Shown piece after piece: positions 38,033-48,669 of a stretch of 49,187 bases of DNA. The translations under genes were made by a program, and so were the position numbers. The DNA is from Rhodospirillales bacterium. GTDB lineage: Bacteria; Pseudomonadota; Alphaproteobacteria; Rhodospirillales; Casp-alpha2. Each line of letters begins with the position of its first letter. Position 1 is the stretch's first letter. The notes under the pieces are model-generated. The model did no database searches. It was not told the origin of the DNA and saw only the letters and a list, made by a program, of their open reading frames with translations. The stretch lies in assembly GCA_023145215.1 (NCBI GenBank), contig JAGLED010000012.1, positions 1 to 49,187 on the forward strand. Reading direction: 5' to 3'.

Positions 38033-39210
38033 GCGCTGAAACCCGCCCGCTCTATCTGGACTATCAGGCGACGACGCCGGTCGACCAACGTGTCATGGAG
38101 GCGATGACACCGTTCTTTACCGAAGCGTTCGGCAATCCGCACTCCACCTCGCACGCTTACGGCTGGGAAGCCCGGGACGCGGTCGAAGACGCGCGCCAGC
38201 AGATTGCGAAAATGATCAACGCCGATCCGCGCGAAGTGGTCTTCACCTCGGGCGCGACGGAATCGAACAACATGGCGATCAAGGGCGTGGCGCGGTTCTT
38301 CGAGGGCCGCAAGGGCCACATGATCGCGCCGGTGACCGAGCACAAGTGCGTGCTGGAATCGCTCAAATATGCGCAGAAGCTCGGCTACGAGATCACCTGG
38401 TTGCCGGTCGCCGCAGACGGCCTGATCGATCCGGACGATATCAAGGCCGCGATCCGTGACGACACGGCGCTCGTTTCCGTCATGCACGTGAACAACGAGA
38501 TCGGCACCATTCAGCCGGTCGCCGAGATCGGCGCGATCTGCCGCGAGAAGGGCGCCTATTTCCACACCGATGCGGCGCAGGCGGCGGGCAAGACGGCGAT
38601 CGACGTGCAGGACATGAATGTCGACCTGATGAGCCTGAGCGCGCATAAAATGTACGGGCCGATGGGTATCGGCGCGCTCTACGTGCGCCGTAAACCGCGC
38701 GTGCGCCTGGAGCCGCTGATGGACGGCGGCGGTCAGGAGCGCACCATGCGCTCGGGCACGCTGCCGGCACCGCTGGTCGTCGGGTTCGGCAAGGCCGCCG
38801 GCATCGTGACCGACGAGCGTGACACGGAAACGACACGCATCCGCGATTTCCGGGACCGGTTGCTCAAGGGGTTGCAACAACGTGTTCCCGATCTCTACGT
38901 GAACGGGAGCATGGAACACCGCATTGCCGGCAACCTGAGCGTGGGGTTCAAGGGTATCGATTCCGAGGCATTGATGGATGCGCTTAAAGAGCGCGTTGCG
39001 ATCTCCAGCGGGTCGGCATGCACCTCGGCGGCGGTCGAGCCGAGCTACGTGCTTCGCGCCCTTGGACTTTCGGACGAGGACGCACACGCATCGGTCCGGT
39101 TGTGCGTGGGGCGCATGACCGCCCCGGACGAAATTGAAGTCGCCATTGAAGCCATATCGGAGGCCGTTAGAACGCTTCGCGCGGACGGTACCCGGGCATC
39201 GGTGGCATGA
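38029..39210 (+). CDS. Cysteine desulfurase, IscS-like, paralogue 2
   Basis: A 393-residue group I cysteine desulfurase, close to the canonical IscS in length and motifs: LYLDYQATTPVD at 8-19, TSGATESNN at 73-81, PLP lysine K207 in LSAHKMYGPMG, and catalytic C331 in SSGSACTSAAVEPSYVL. The long mobile Cys loop (about 322-335) is that of IscS, which can hand sulfur to several acceptors. It starts inside the stop of paralogue 1 (ATGA) and precedes sufB by 27 bases. IscU is absent from the window, so if this enzyme feeds the SufBCD scaffold it does so in place of, or beside, SufS. Confidence 0.93.
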   Translation: MSAETRPLYLDYQATTPVDQRVMEAMTPFFTEAFGNPHSTSHAYGWEARDAVEDARQQIAKMINADPREVVFTSGATESNNMAIKGVARFFEGRKGHMIAPVTEHKCVLESLKYAQKLGYEITWLPVAADGLIDPDDIKAAIRDDTALVSVMHVNNEIGTIQPVAEIGAICREKGAYFHTDAAQAAGKTAIDVQDMNVDLMSLSAHKMYGPMGIGALYVRRKPRVRLEPLMDGGGQERTMRSGTLPAPLVVGFGKAAGIVTDERDTETTRIRDFRDRLLKGLQQRVPDLYVNGSMEHRIAGNLSVGFKGIDSEALMDALKERVAISSGSACTSAAVEPSYVLRALGLSDEDAHASVRLCVGRMTAPDEIEVAIEAISEAVRTLRADGTRASVA

Positions 39211-39237
39211 AAATGACAAGGCTCTAGAGGAACGGAA

Positions 39238-40695
<1,458 letters not shown>

Positions 40696-40736
40696 TCCAA
40701 CGACAGGGAAGTGCCGGCTAGGGAAAGTTTAAGCCT

Positions 40737-40830
40737 CATGCTTCGAGACGGCCTTTCGGCCTCCTCAGCATGAGGAAATGAATTAGAGCCTCATCCTGAG
40801 GAACGAGCGAAGCGAGTGTCTCGAAGGATG
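40737..40830. repeat. REP-like palindromic element, family B, copy 2, inside the suf operon
   Basis: A 94-bp element bounded by CATGCTTCGAGAC and GTCTCGAAGGATG with internal hairpins (GGCC-TTTC-GGCC; GAGCGAAGCGAG-type). It matches the copy at 29637-29731 at both ends and in arrangement. It fills the only long gap of the SUF operon, between sufB and sufC, and could change the stability of the upstream message or the ratio of SufB to SufCD. Confidence 0.9.
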
Positions 40831-40860
40831 ACAAAGAGAACGTAAGAGGAAGAAGTCAGA

Positions 40861-41612
<752 letters not shown>

Positions 41613-41613
<1 letters not shown>

Positions 41614-42944
41614 TGACGGCTGTTTCTTTCCTCGAAGGCGGTCTCGACGCGAACCGGGCGCTGCCCGGCGACGGCCTCGACTGGCTGAAAAAGCGGCGTG
41701 ACAAGGGGGCCGAAAAGTTCGGCGCGCTCGGCCTGCCGACACCGAAGCTGGAGAGCTGGAAATACACCCGCCTGCGCCCCCTTGACGACAACACCTATAC
41801 GCCGGTTCTGGACGGTGCGGGCGACGCGTCCGTTAAGGACCTGCCGAGCGTCGGCGATGTCGCCGGGCGCCTGGTCTTCGTCAACGGGAAACTGCGGGAA
41901 GACCTGAGCGACGTCTCGGATCTGCCCGAAGGCGTGCGTTTCGGACCGCTCGACGAGATTTTGAAAGACGACCCGGCGTGGGCGGAAGCGCATCTGGGCG
42001 TGGTCGCGCAAGATGCCGACCAGGCGATGCTGGCACTCAACGACGCGATGATGGATTCCGGCTTCGTGCTGCACGTTCAAAAAGGCGTGGTGCTGCGCAA
42101 GCCCGTCGAAGTCGTCATGGTCGGCGGGATGACCGATCAGCCGGTGGCGTATTTTCCGCGCAACCTCATCGTGATCGAACCGAACGCCCAGGCGACTTTG
42201 GTGAAGCATCACGTGGGCCGGGGCGTCGGCGCCTATTTTGCCAACGCCGCGACCGAGATCGATGTCGCGGACGGCGCGATTTTCAAGAATTACAAGGTGC
42301 AGGCCGAGAGCATGCAGGCGACGCACGTCTCCACCACGCACGCACGGGTCGGCCGCGATGCGACGTTCGAAAGCTTCAACCTGTCGATCGGCGGGCTGCT
42401 GTCCCGGAGCGAGGCTTGGATCACGCTGGCCGGCGAGGGCGCGCATTGCGGCTTCAACGGCGCCTATATGATGCGCGGCAACGAACACTGCGACAACACG
42501 TCCTACATCGACATGGCGGTCCCGAACACGACCTGCAAGCAGGTCTACAAAGGCGTGCTCGACGATGCGGCGCGCGCCGTGTTCCAGGGCAAGATCCATG
42601 TCGCCAGGGATGCGCAGAAAGCCGACGGGCGGATGTTGAACAAGACGCTGCTGCTGTCGAACGAGGCCGAAATCGACACCAAGCCGGAGCTCGAAATCTA
42701 TGCCGACGACGTGCAGTGCGCGCACGGTGCGACCACCGGTCAGCTGGATCAGACGGCGCTGTTCTACCTGCGTTCAAGGGGCATCCCCGAAGCGCTGGCG
42801 CGCAACATGCTGGTGCAGTCGTTCCTGGGCGATGCGCTCGACGAAATCACCGACGCGCATGTCCGCGAGGTCTTCATGGACCGGGTCGTGCACTGGTTGC
42901 CGGCGCACTGCTATCTGGCCGGCGAGTGGAAGGAAAGCGCGTGA
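41613..42944 (+). CDS. sufD: SUF scaffold subunit SufD
   Basis: A 443-residue partner of SufB with the same beta-helix fold but lower conservation. Seen are ESWKYTRLRPL near the N-terminus, and the C-terminal CAHGATTGQLDQTALFYLRSRG, which matches the SufD family. The Gly/Ala-rich strands in the middle form the beta-helix. It pairs with SufB to make the site where the cluster is formed and takes part in iron entry. Overlaps at both ends with sufC and sufS point to tight translational coupling. Confidence 0.95.
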
Positions 42945-44203
42945 TGAACGAACTGGCCGCCAAAGCGGGTGACAATTCGATGCATGCCTACGACGTGGCG
43001 CGTATCCGCGAGGACTTTCCGATCCTTTCGGAGAAAGTCTACGACAAGCCGCTGGTCTATCTCGACAACGGCGCCAGCGCCCAAAAGCCGCGCCAGGTCA
43101 TCGAGGCGATGGACGATTGCATGCAGCGTTATTATTCCAACGTGCATCGCGGCAATCACCGGATGAGCCAGTTGTCGACGGACGCCTATGAGCAGGCACG
43201 CCACAAGATCGCGAACTTCCTGAACGCGCCCGATCACCACGAAGTGGTGTTCACCAAGGGCGGCACCGAAGCGATCAATCTGGTCGCAGCCAGCTATGGC
43301 CGCAAATACCTGAACGAAGGCGACGAGATCATCCTGACGGTGATGGAACACCACGCCAACATCGTGCCGTGGCAGCTTCTGCGCGCCGAGAAGGGGCTCG
43401 TCATCAAGGTCGTCGACTGCGACGACGACGGCAACTTCAACATGGACCAGTACGACGAACTGCTTTCCTCGAAAACCAAGATCGTCGCCTGTCCGCACAT
43501 TTCGAATGTCCTCGGCACCGTGCTGCCCGTCGAGGAAATCATCCGTAAAGCCCACGCCGTCGGCGCCAAGGTGTTACTCGATGGTTGCCAGGCGGTACCG
43601 CACACAAAAATCGACGTGCAGACGCTGGGCGCGGATTTCTACGTGTTCTCAAGCCACAAGCTCTATGGCCCGACCGGGTCCGGCGTCTTGTGGGCGCCGA
43701 AGGACCTGCTGAATTCCATGCCGCCTTATCAGGGCGGCGGCGACATGATCGACCGGGTTACGTTCGAGGAAACCACGTTCCAGGATACGCCGCACCGTTT
43801 CGAGGCGGGCACGCCCGCCATCGTCGAGGTCATCGGCTTCGGCGCCGCCGTGGATTACGTCGAAAGCATCGGCCTCGACAATATCCATGCCCACGAAATG
43901 GGGCTGCTGCACTACTGCACCGAACGCCTGAACGCGATCGAGGGGCTGAAGATCATCGGCAATGCCGACGAGAAGGCCTCCATCGTCTCGTTCGTGATGG
44001 ACGACGCGCATATCTCGGATATCGGGACCATCATCGACCGTGCCGGGGTCGCGGTGCGTGTCGGGCACCACTGCGCCCAGCCGCTGATGGACCGGTTCAA
44101 GATTCCGGGGACGGCGCGCGCCTCGTTCGGGCTCTACAACACCAAGGGCGAAATCGACGCCCTCCATGATTCCCTGTTGCTCGTGAAAGAGATGTTTAGC
44201 TGA
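42944..44203 (+). CDS. sufS: Cysteine desulfurase SufS (group II)
   Basis: A 419-residue group II desulfurase, the usual sulfur donor of the SUF system. The PLP lysine is K239 in FSSHKLYGPTG, the histidine motif MEHHANIVPW is at 134-143, and the active cysteine is C377 in RVGHHCAQP on a short loop, the mark of SufS. Such enzymes need SufE or SufU to take the persulfide; neither gene is in the window. The start at 42944 overlaps the sufD stop (TGATG) and the stop overlaps sufT the same way. It is the third cysteine desulfurase of the operon. Confidence 0.96.
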   Translation: MNELAAKAGDNSMHAYDVARIREDFPILSEKVYDKPLVYLDNGASAQKPRQVIEAMDDCMQRYYSNVHRGNHRMSQLSTDAYEQARHKIANFLNAPDHHEVVFTKGGTEAINLVAASYGRKYLNEGDEIILTVMEHHANIVPWQLLRAEKGLVIKVVDCDDDGNFNMDQYDELLSSKTKIVACPHISNVLGTVLPVEEIIRKAHAVGAKVLLDGCQAVPHTKIDVQTLGADFYVFSSHKLYGPTGSGVLWAPKDLLNSMPPYQGGGDMIDRVTFEETTFQDTPHRFEAGTPAIVEVIGFGAAVDYVESIGLDNIHAHEMGLLHYCTERLNAIEGLKIIGNADEKASIVSFVMDDAHISDIGTIIDRAGVAVRVGHHCAQPLMDRFKIPGTARASFGLYNTKGEIDALHDSLLLVKEMFS

Positions 44204-44820
44204 TGTTCGGATTGTTCAAAAAGAAAGACACGGCCAAGGAAGATAACGTGACCGATCACAAAGATCAGAGTGCCGACGATGTGAAGACCGCCGAGGACAA
44301 GGTGCGCGACACCTTGCGTGTCCAGGAGGAGCAGACGCGCCCCGCCGCCGATACCCGCGGCCAGCGGGTCGAAATGGACGAATTCGTGCCGCCCCCCGGC
44401 ATGTCGGGCGGCATGACACCGGGCGGCCCTTCGGGGATTCCGGGTTTCGACTATTCGCCGGTCGATCCGAACGAGGATTTCAAGGCGACCGGCGGCGAGC
44501 CGCTGGAATCGGGTGTGCCGGTGGCGACCGAGGAGGCGATCGTCGCCGCGTTGCAGACCGTGTACGATCCGGAAATTCCGGTGAACATCTACGACCTCGG
44601 CCTGATCTACGGCCTCGAAATCGCCGACAACGGCGACATCAAGATCGACATGACCCTGACCGCCCCGGGCTGCCCGGTGGCCGGTGAAATGCCGGGCATG
44701 GTGGTGCGCGCGGTCGAACCGGTCGAAGGGACCGGCGAGATCGAGGTCTCGCTGGTGTGGGAGCCGCAGTGGACGCCGGAACGGATGTCCGAAGACGCCA
44801 AGCTGGCGTTGGGGTTCTGA
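44203..44820 (+). CDS. sufT: SufT-like DUF59/MIP18 iron-sulfur maturation protein with long N-terminal extension
   Basis: A 205-residue protein whose last 100 residues are the DUF59 (MIP18) domain: TVYDPEIPVNIYDLGLIYG at 119-137 and TAPGCP at 153-158 with C157. SufT helps deliver clusters to client proteins under high demand. The first 105 residues are unusual: a short basic start (MFGLFKKKDTAKED), a charged stretch, then a Gly/Pro/Met-rich segment (PPPGMSGGMTPGGPSGIPG). The extension is likely disordered. It starts inside the sufS stop. Confidence 0.9.
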   Translation: MFGLFKKKDTAKEDNVTDHKDQSADDVKTAEDKVRDTLRVQEEQTRPAADTRGQRVEMDEFVPPPGMSGGMTPGGPSGIPGFDYSPVDPNEDFKATGGEPLESGVPVATEEAIVAALQTVYDPEIPVNIYDLGLIYGLEIADNGDIKIDMTLTAPGCPVAGEMPGMVVRAVEPVEGTGEIEVSLVWEPQWTPERMSEDAKLALGF

Positions 44821-44912
44821 CGCCTCGCGACGGCGCGGCATGTTTTTACGCACGGGTTGATCCGGAAAACGAACCGGATTACCTATGAACAAGAATTGAC
44901 GGAGCAGTTTCG

Positions 44913-45260
44913 ATGACCGAACAGAGCAAACCGACCCTGATCACGCTGACCGATGCGGCCGCCGATCACGTCCGCGACCTGATGAGCAAGAGCGACCAGC
45001 CGGTCGCCGGCCTCCGCGTCAGCGTCTCGACCAAGGGTTGCTCGGGACTGTCGTACGTTTTCGAATACGCCGACGAAAAGCGCCCGTTCGAGGAAGAAGT
45101 GGACCAGGACGGTGCCCGCATCTTCATCGATCCGATGGCGACCATGTTCCTGGTCGGCGCCGAGATGGATTACGAGGAAGGCGCGCTGCGTTCGGGCTTC
45201 ACCTTCAACAATCCGAACGAAAAAAGCCGCTGCGGCTGCGGCGAGAGCTTCTCGGTCTAG
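44913..45260 (+). CDS. HesB/IscA-family A-type iron-sulfur carrier
   Basis: A 115-residue A-type carrier that holds and passes on clusters made by SufBCD. The three ligands are C43 in STKGCSGLSYVF and C107 and C109 in SRCGCGESF, the invariant pattern. It could be called SufA or IscA; its place after sufT favours the SUF role. A gap of 92 bases from sufT contains a short dyad (ATCCGG/CCGGAT, 44860-44879). The ferredoxin gene follows after six bases. Confidence 0.95.
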   Translation: MTEQSKPTLITLTDAAADHVRDLMSKSDQPVAGLRVSVSTKGCSGLSYVFEYADEKRPFEEEVDQDGARIFIDPMATMFLVGAEMDYEEGALRSGFTFNNPNEKSRCGCGESFSV

Positions 45261-45266
45261 TCTTCG

Positions 45267-45599
45267 ATGGCGATGTTCAAGATGACCTTCGTTCATCCGG
45301 ACGGACGCGAACAGGTTTGCGATGCGCCGGAGGGACTGTCGGTCCTTGAGGTCGCGCACCGCAACATGATCGACCTGGAAGGGGCCTGCGAAGGCTCGAT
45401 GGCGTGCTCGACCTGTCACGTGATCGTGGACGAGGCATGGTTCGACAAGCTGGAACCGGCGGTCGAGGAAGAGGAAGACATGCTCGACCTGACGTTCGGC
45501 CTCAAACGCACGTCGCGCCTCGGCTGCCAGATCCGTATGAGCGAGGACCTCGACGGCCTTGTCGTCAGCCTTCCGAAAGAACACCGTAACTTAATGTGA
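45267..45599 (+). CDS. [2Fe-2S] ferredoxin, ISC/adrenodoxin type
   Basis: A 110-residue ferredoxin. The cluster ligands are C41, C47 and C50 in CEGSMACSTC and C87 in RLGCQIRM. The MVP-like end of the family reads VVSLPKEHRN. It belongs to the vertebrate-type (ISC Fdx/adrenodoxin) group that provides electrons for cluster building or for P450 enzymes. As the last gene of the run it most likely serves the SUF system, perhaps reducing the persulfide sulfur. Six bases after the A-type carrier. Confidence 0.94.
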   Translation: MAMFKMTFVHPDGREQVCDAPEGLSVLEVAHRNMIDLEGACEGSMACSTCHVIVDEAWFDKLEPAVEEEEDMLDLTFGLKRTSRLGCQIRMSEDLDGLVVSLPKEHRNLM

Positions 45600-45605
45600 T
45601 AAGCC

Positions 45606-45717
45606 CCCCCTCACCTAATCTCTCCCCCTTGAAAAGGGGGAGAGGGATTAGCGGGGTCGGTGTTTGCGTCAGGTTCCCTCTCCACCACGGATGTGGGGGA
45701 GAGGACAGGTGAGGGGG
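45606..45717. repeat. REP-like palindromic element, family A, copy 2
   Basis: 112 bp with the same perfect 11-bp ends as copy 1 (CCCCCTCACCT and AGGTGAGGGGG) and two internal hairpins (TCTCCCCCTT-type and TCCACCAC-GGAT-GTGGGGGA-type). The middle differs from copy 1, which shows that structure more than sequence is kept. It fills the space between the convergent ferredoxin and lysE-type genes and abuts the stop codon of the latter. Confidence 0.92.
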
Positions 45718-46320
45718 CTATCCCGCGCGCGCACTCTCGTAATAGACCGCCAGGCCGACGACCAGCAGCATCGAAACCGCCATCGCGATGTTGACGATGC
45801 GGTGACCCCGGGGGCCGAGCGGCAGGTGCTTCAGCGACGCGCCCATGCCGTTCCACAGCATGTGGATCGGCACCGACATCGAGGTGAAGATCAGGAACTT
45901 CATGCCAAGCTCGATCAGCGCGTTTTCCGGATAGAAATTGAAGCCCCCGACGATGGTCGTGAAGACCGCATATCCCTTGGGATTGATCAGCGACAGCATG
46001 AAGCCGTTGAAGAAGTGCAGCGGTTTGTCGGTTTCGATGATGGCGATGCCGCTGCCCGATGACGCGATCCGCCACGCCAGGTACAACAGGTAACACAGCG
46101 ACGCCCCCAGTAGGACTTCGCGCACGTACGGGATCGAAAACACAAGCGCCGCCAACCCGCTGGCGACGAGCCCCATCACCACCAGCGATCCGGCGACCAC
46201 GCCGAGCGCATAAGGCACGCCCCGCCCGAACCCGTAGGCGGCCGCATTGCCGGCGACGGTAAGAACGCCGGGACCCGGCGTGATGATCAGAAAGAAGACG
46301 GCGGCGATGAAGGTCAGCAC
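45718..46320 (-). CDS. LysE/RhtB-family exporter, second member
   Basis: A 200-residue membrane protein with the family start FFLIITPGPGVLTVAGNAAAYG, then GYAVFTTIVGGF in place of the usual NPK-A motif (here LINPKGYAVF), and five to six hydrophobic segments. It exports an amino acid or a related compound; the substrate is unknown. It is distinct in sequence from the copy at 14474-15109. Its start is four bases behind the stop of the NADP-dependent reductase gene, so the two form an operon. Confidence 0.85.
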   Translation of the reverse strand: MLTFIAAVFFLIITPGPGVLTVAGNAAAYGFGRGVPYALGVVAGSLVVMGLVASGLAALVFSIPYVREVLLGASLCYLLYLAWRIASSGSGIAIIETDKPLHFFNGFMLSLINPKGYAVFTTIVGGFNFYPENALIELGMKFLIFTSMSVPIHMLWNGMGASLKHLPLGPRGHRIVNIAMAVSMLLVVGLAVYYESARAG

Positions 46321-46324
46321 GCGA

Positions 46325-47332
46325 TCAGGCCAGTTTCACCAGCTGCTTGCCGACGTTCTTGCCCTCAAGCATGCCGATGAACGCGGCGGGAGCGTTTTCG
46401 ATGCCGCCCGCGATGGTTTCCTTGAAGGCAAGCTTGCCGGACGCGATCAGATCCTCGATCTCGGCGCGGGCGTCGGGCCAGACGTCTTTATGGGCGGACA
46501 GGACGAAACCTTCCATCATCAGCGATTTATCGAAGAACAGATGCAGGTTCTTGACCCCGTAATGCTCGCCCGCCTCGTTATAGGCGGACAACACCCCGCA
46601 GACCGGGATGCGCCCGAGCCGGTTCATGTTCGACAACGCCGCTTCCAGCACTTCGCCGCCGACGTTGTCGAAATATATGTCGACGCCGTCGGGTGCGGCC
46701 GTCTTGATCTGGTCGGCGAGGTCGGGGGCCTTGTAATCCACGCATGCGTCGAAGCCGAATTCATCGGTGACCAGTTTGCATTTCTCCGGGCCGCCTGCGA
46801 TCCCCACCGCCTTGCAGCCCCAGGCCTTGGCCAACTGCCCGACCGTGCTGCCGACCGAACCGGCGGCGGCGGACACCAGCACCGTTTCGCCGGGTTTCGG
46901 CTTGCCGGTGATTTTCAGGCCGACCCACGCCGTCGTGCCGGTCGAGCCGCAGGCCCCCAGATAGGCGCTCAACGGCACGCCGTCTTTCGGTTCGATCACG
47001 AAATCCAGGTTTGATCCGTCGGAAACGACATGCGTCTGCCAGCCCAGCCGGCCGACCACGTGCGTACCGACAGGATAGTCGGGATTGTTCGTTTCGATCA
47101 CTTCGCCGATGACGCGCCCGACCATCAGGTCGCCGGGTTTGAGGACATTCGGCGAATAGGTCCATCCGCCGCCCATCAGCATCCGTTGATAGGGGTCGAG
47201 CGACAGATAGAGGTTCTTCAACAGAAACTCGCCATCGCCGGGTTCCGGCATCGGCTTTTCGGCAATCTCGAAATTCTCGGGCGTCGGCATTTCCGTCGGC
47301 GCGCTTTTGAACAGAACCTGCGTGTTGGACAA
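46325..47332 (-). CDS. NADP-dependent medium-chain reductase (leukotriene B4 DH/CurA-like)
   Basis: A 335-residue zinc-free MDR enzyme. The N-terminal catalytic domain has NLYLSLDPYQRMLM, and the cofactor domain has the loop SAAAGSVGSTVGQLAK followed by AVGIAGGPEKC and later DIYFDNVGG. This matches the YncB/CurA (curcumin reductase) and leukotriene B4 12-hydroxydehydrogenase group, which reduces the double bond of alpha,beta-unsaturated carbonyl compounds with NADPH. The start at 47332 is close to the divergent RraA-like gene (95 bases). The lysE-type gene follows directly. Confidence 0.92.
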   Translation of the reverse strand: MSNTQVLFKSAPTEMPTPENFEIAEKPMPEPGDGEFLLKNLYLSLDPYQRMLMGGGWTYSPNVLKPGDLMVGRVIGEVIETNNPDYPVGTHVVGRLGWQTHVVSDGSNLDFVIEPKDGVPLSAYLGACGSTGTTAWVGLKITGKPKPGETVLVSAAAGSVGSTVGQLAKAWGCKAVGIAGGPEKCKLVTDEFGFDACVDYKAPDLADQIKTAAPDGVDIYFDNVGGEVLEAALSNMNRLGRIPVCGVLSAYNEAGEHYGVKNLHLFFDKSLMMEGFVLSAHKDVWPDARAEIEDLIASGKLAFKETIAGGIENAPAAFIGMLEGKNVGKQLVKLA

Positions 47333-47427
47333 TTTCCCCTCCCGGTGTCGTAATTCTTTCCCAGGTTACTTATCTTGGGATGAACGGGTGCTCAAGCAAC
47401 CCGGGATAACTTTGGGAGGCATTAAAC

Positions 47428-48129
47428 ATGGACGCGGAACTGCGCCGAAAGCTCGAAAACGTCGCCGTCGCGACGCTGACCACGGTGATGTTCAAAAAAG
47501 GAATCGCGACGACCTGGATCAAGGGCTCGATGCCGTATTGTCACACCGGCAAGCGCACCGTCGGTCCGGCGTTCACCATGCGCTACGCGCCGGCACGCGA
47601 AGACCTGGCGTCGCCCGAAGCGTGGAAGTCGCCGACATCGACCCGTGCCGCAATCGAAGACATGCCGGAAGGGTGCTTCTGCGTGATCGATTCCCGGGGC
47701 GAGGACGCGGCCGGCGTGATGGGCGATATCCTGGCGGCCCGCATGAAGAAGCGCGGCGTGGTGGGCATGGTGACGGACGGCAAGATGCGCGATGCGGCAG
47801 GCGTCAAGGCGGTCGGCCTGCCGATCTGGTGCAACGGCACGGCGGCCCCGGCGGCGGTTCATAAAATGGCGTTCGTCGGCTGGCAGGAGCCGATCGGCTG
47901 CGGCGGCACGACGATCTATCCGGACGATATCATCGTCGCCGACGACGACGGGGCCGTGGTGATCCCGAAAGCGATGGTCGCCGACGTGGCCGAAGCCGCG
48001 GTTGCGCAGGACCGTCTGGAGGCCTGGATCGTCACGCAGGTCGAGGAAGGGTATCCTCTGCCGGGTCTCTATCCGCCCAACGAAGAGACCATGGCGCGCT
48101 ACGAAGACTTCAAGAAAAAGGGGAAGTAA
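47428..48129 (+). CDS. RraA-like/HMG aldolase-family protein
   Basis: A 233-residue protein of the RraA fold. The shared motif is VTDGKMRD (D117, R121, D122), the Mg-binding and catalytic set of class II pyruvate aldolases such as HMG/CHA aldolase and of oxaloacetate decarboxylases; the tail has YPDDIIVADDDGAVVIP. True RraA inhibits RNase E and is shorter (about 160), so an enzyme of the aldolase/decarboxylase type is more likely, given the length and the next gene. A good ribosome site GGGAGG lies eight bases before the ATG. One base separates its stop from the cupin gene. Confidence 0.85.
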   Translation: MDAELRRKLENVAVATLTTVMFKKGIATTWIKGSMPYCHTGKRTVGPAFTMRYAPAREDLASPEAWKSPTSTRAAIEDMPEGCFCVIDSRGEDAAGVMGDILAARMKKRGVVGMVTDGKMRDAAGVKAVGLPIWCNGTAAPAAVHKMAFVGWQEPIGCGGTTIYPDDIIVADDDGAVVIPKAMVADVAEAAVAQDRLEAWIVTQVEEGYPLPGLYPPNEETMARYEDFKKKGK

Positions 48130-48130
48130 A

Positions 48131-48658
48131 ATGGATGACGTAATGAAACCGCAAATCCCGGATCCCTACACAGGGCCCAACGTCACGGACGGCATCGACG
48201 AGATTTTCGTGCAGGATGCGTTTGCGAACGATGACGAACGGCTCTGGGTGCCGCTCGCACCGGACCGGTGGTCGCGGCCGCTGTGCCTCAACGTCAGCCA
48301 GGGGTATTGGGTGCATCTGACCAAAGTGCGGGGCGGCGGCTTTTTGTCGCGCCACCGCCATCCGGCCCCCGTGCACGGCTTCGTCATCAAGGGCCAGTGG
48401 CGCTATCTGGAAAAGGACTGGGTGGCGACGCCGGGGTCTTACCTGTTCGAACCGCCGGGCGAAATCCACACCCTCGTCGTGGATGAAGATTGCGACGAGA
48501 TGATCACGCTGTTTCACAACACCGGTGCGCTGATCTACTGCGATGAAAATGGGAAAGTGACCGGGACCACGGACGTGTTCGATCGCCTCGACGCCTGCCG
48601 CAAGCACTTCATCGAGGTCGGCCTGGGCGCCGACTACGTCGAGAACTTCATTCGCTGA
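48131..48658 (+). CDS. Cupin of the 2,4'-dihydroxyacetophenone dioxygenase family
   Basis: A 175-residue cupin. Metal ligands are likely H75, H77 and H82 in SRHRHPAPVHG and H113 in PPGEIHTLVV. The run WRYLEKDWVATPGSYLFEPP at 90-109 and the end GLGADYVENFIR match the 2,4'-dihydroxyacetophenone dioxygenase family, non-haem iron enzymes that cleave the C-C bond of an aryl ketone to give two acids. The true substrate may differ. Start at 48131, one base after the RraA-like stop; a longer frame lies inside that gene. Confidence 0.85.
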   Translation: MDDVMKPQIPDPYTGPNVTDGIDEIFVQDAFANDDERLWVPLAPDRWSRPLCLNVSQGYWVHLTKVRGGGFLSRHRHPAPVHGFVIKGQWRYLEKDWVATPGSYLFEPPGEIHTLVVDEDCDEMITLFHNTGALIYCDENGKVTGTTDVFDRLDACRKHFIEVGLGADYVENFIR

Positions 48659-48669
48659 GGATTCCGCCG

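Noticed and set aside
37726-39219. Long minus-strand frame opposite the cysteine desulfurase genes
   Set aside because: It overlaps two strongly supported enzymes in antisense and its product resembles no family.
44860-44879. ATCCGG/CCGGAT dyad before the A-type carrier gene as a terminator or attenuator
   Set aside because: The stem is only 6 bp with no U-tract, and the downstream genes clearly belong to the same system; noted in the gene entry only.
47428-48129. RraA as the RNase E inhibitor, given that rne is also in the window
   Set aside because: The protein is longer than true RraA, keeps the aldolase metal site, and is linked to a dioxygenase gene about 38 kb from rne.
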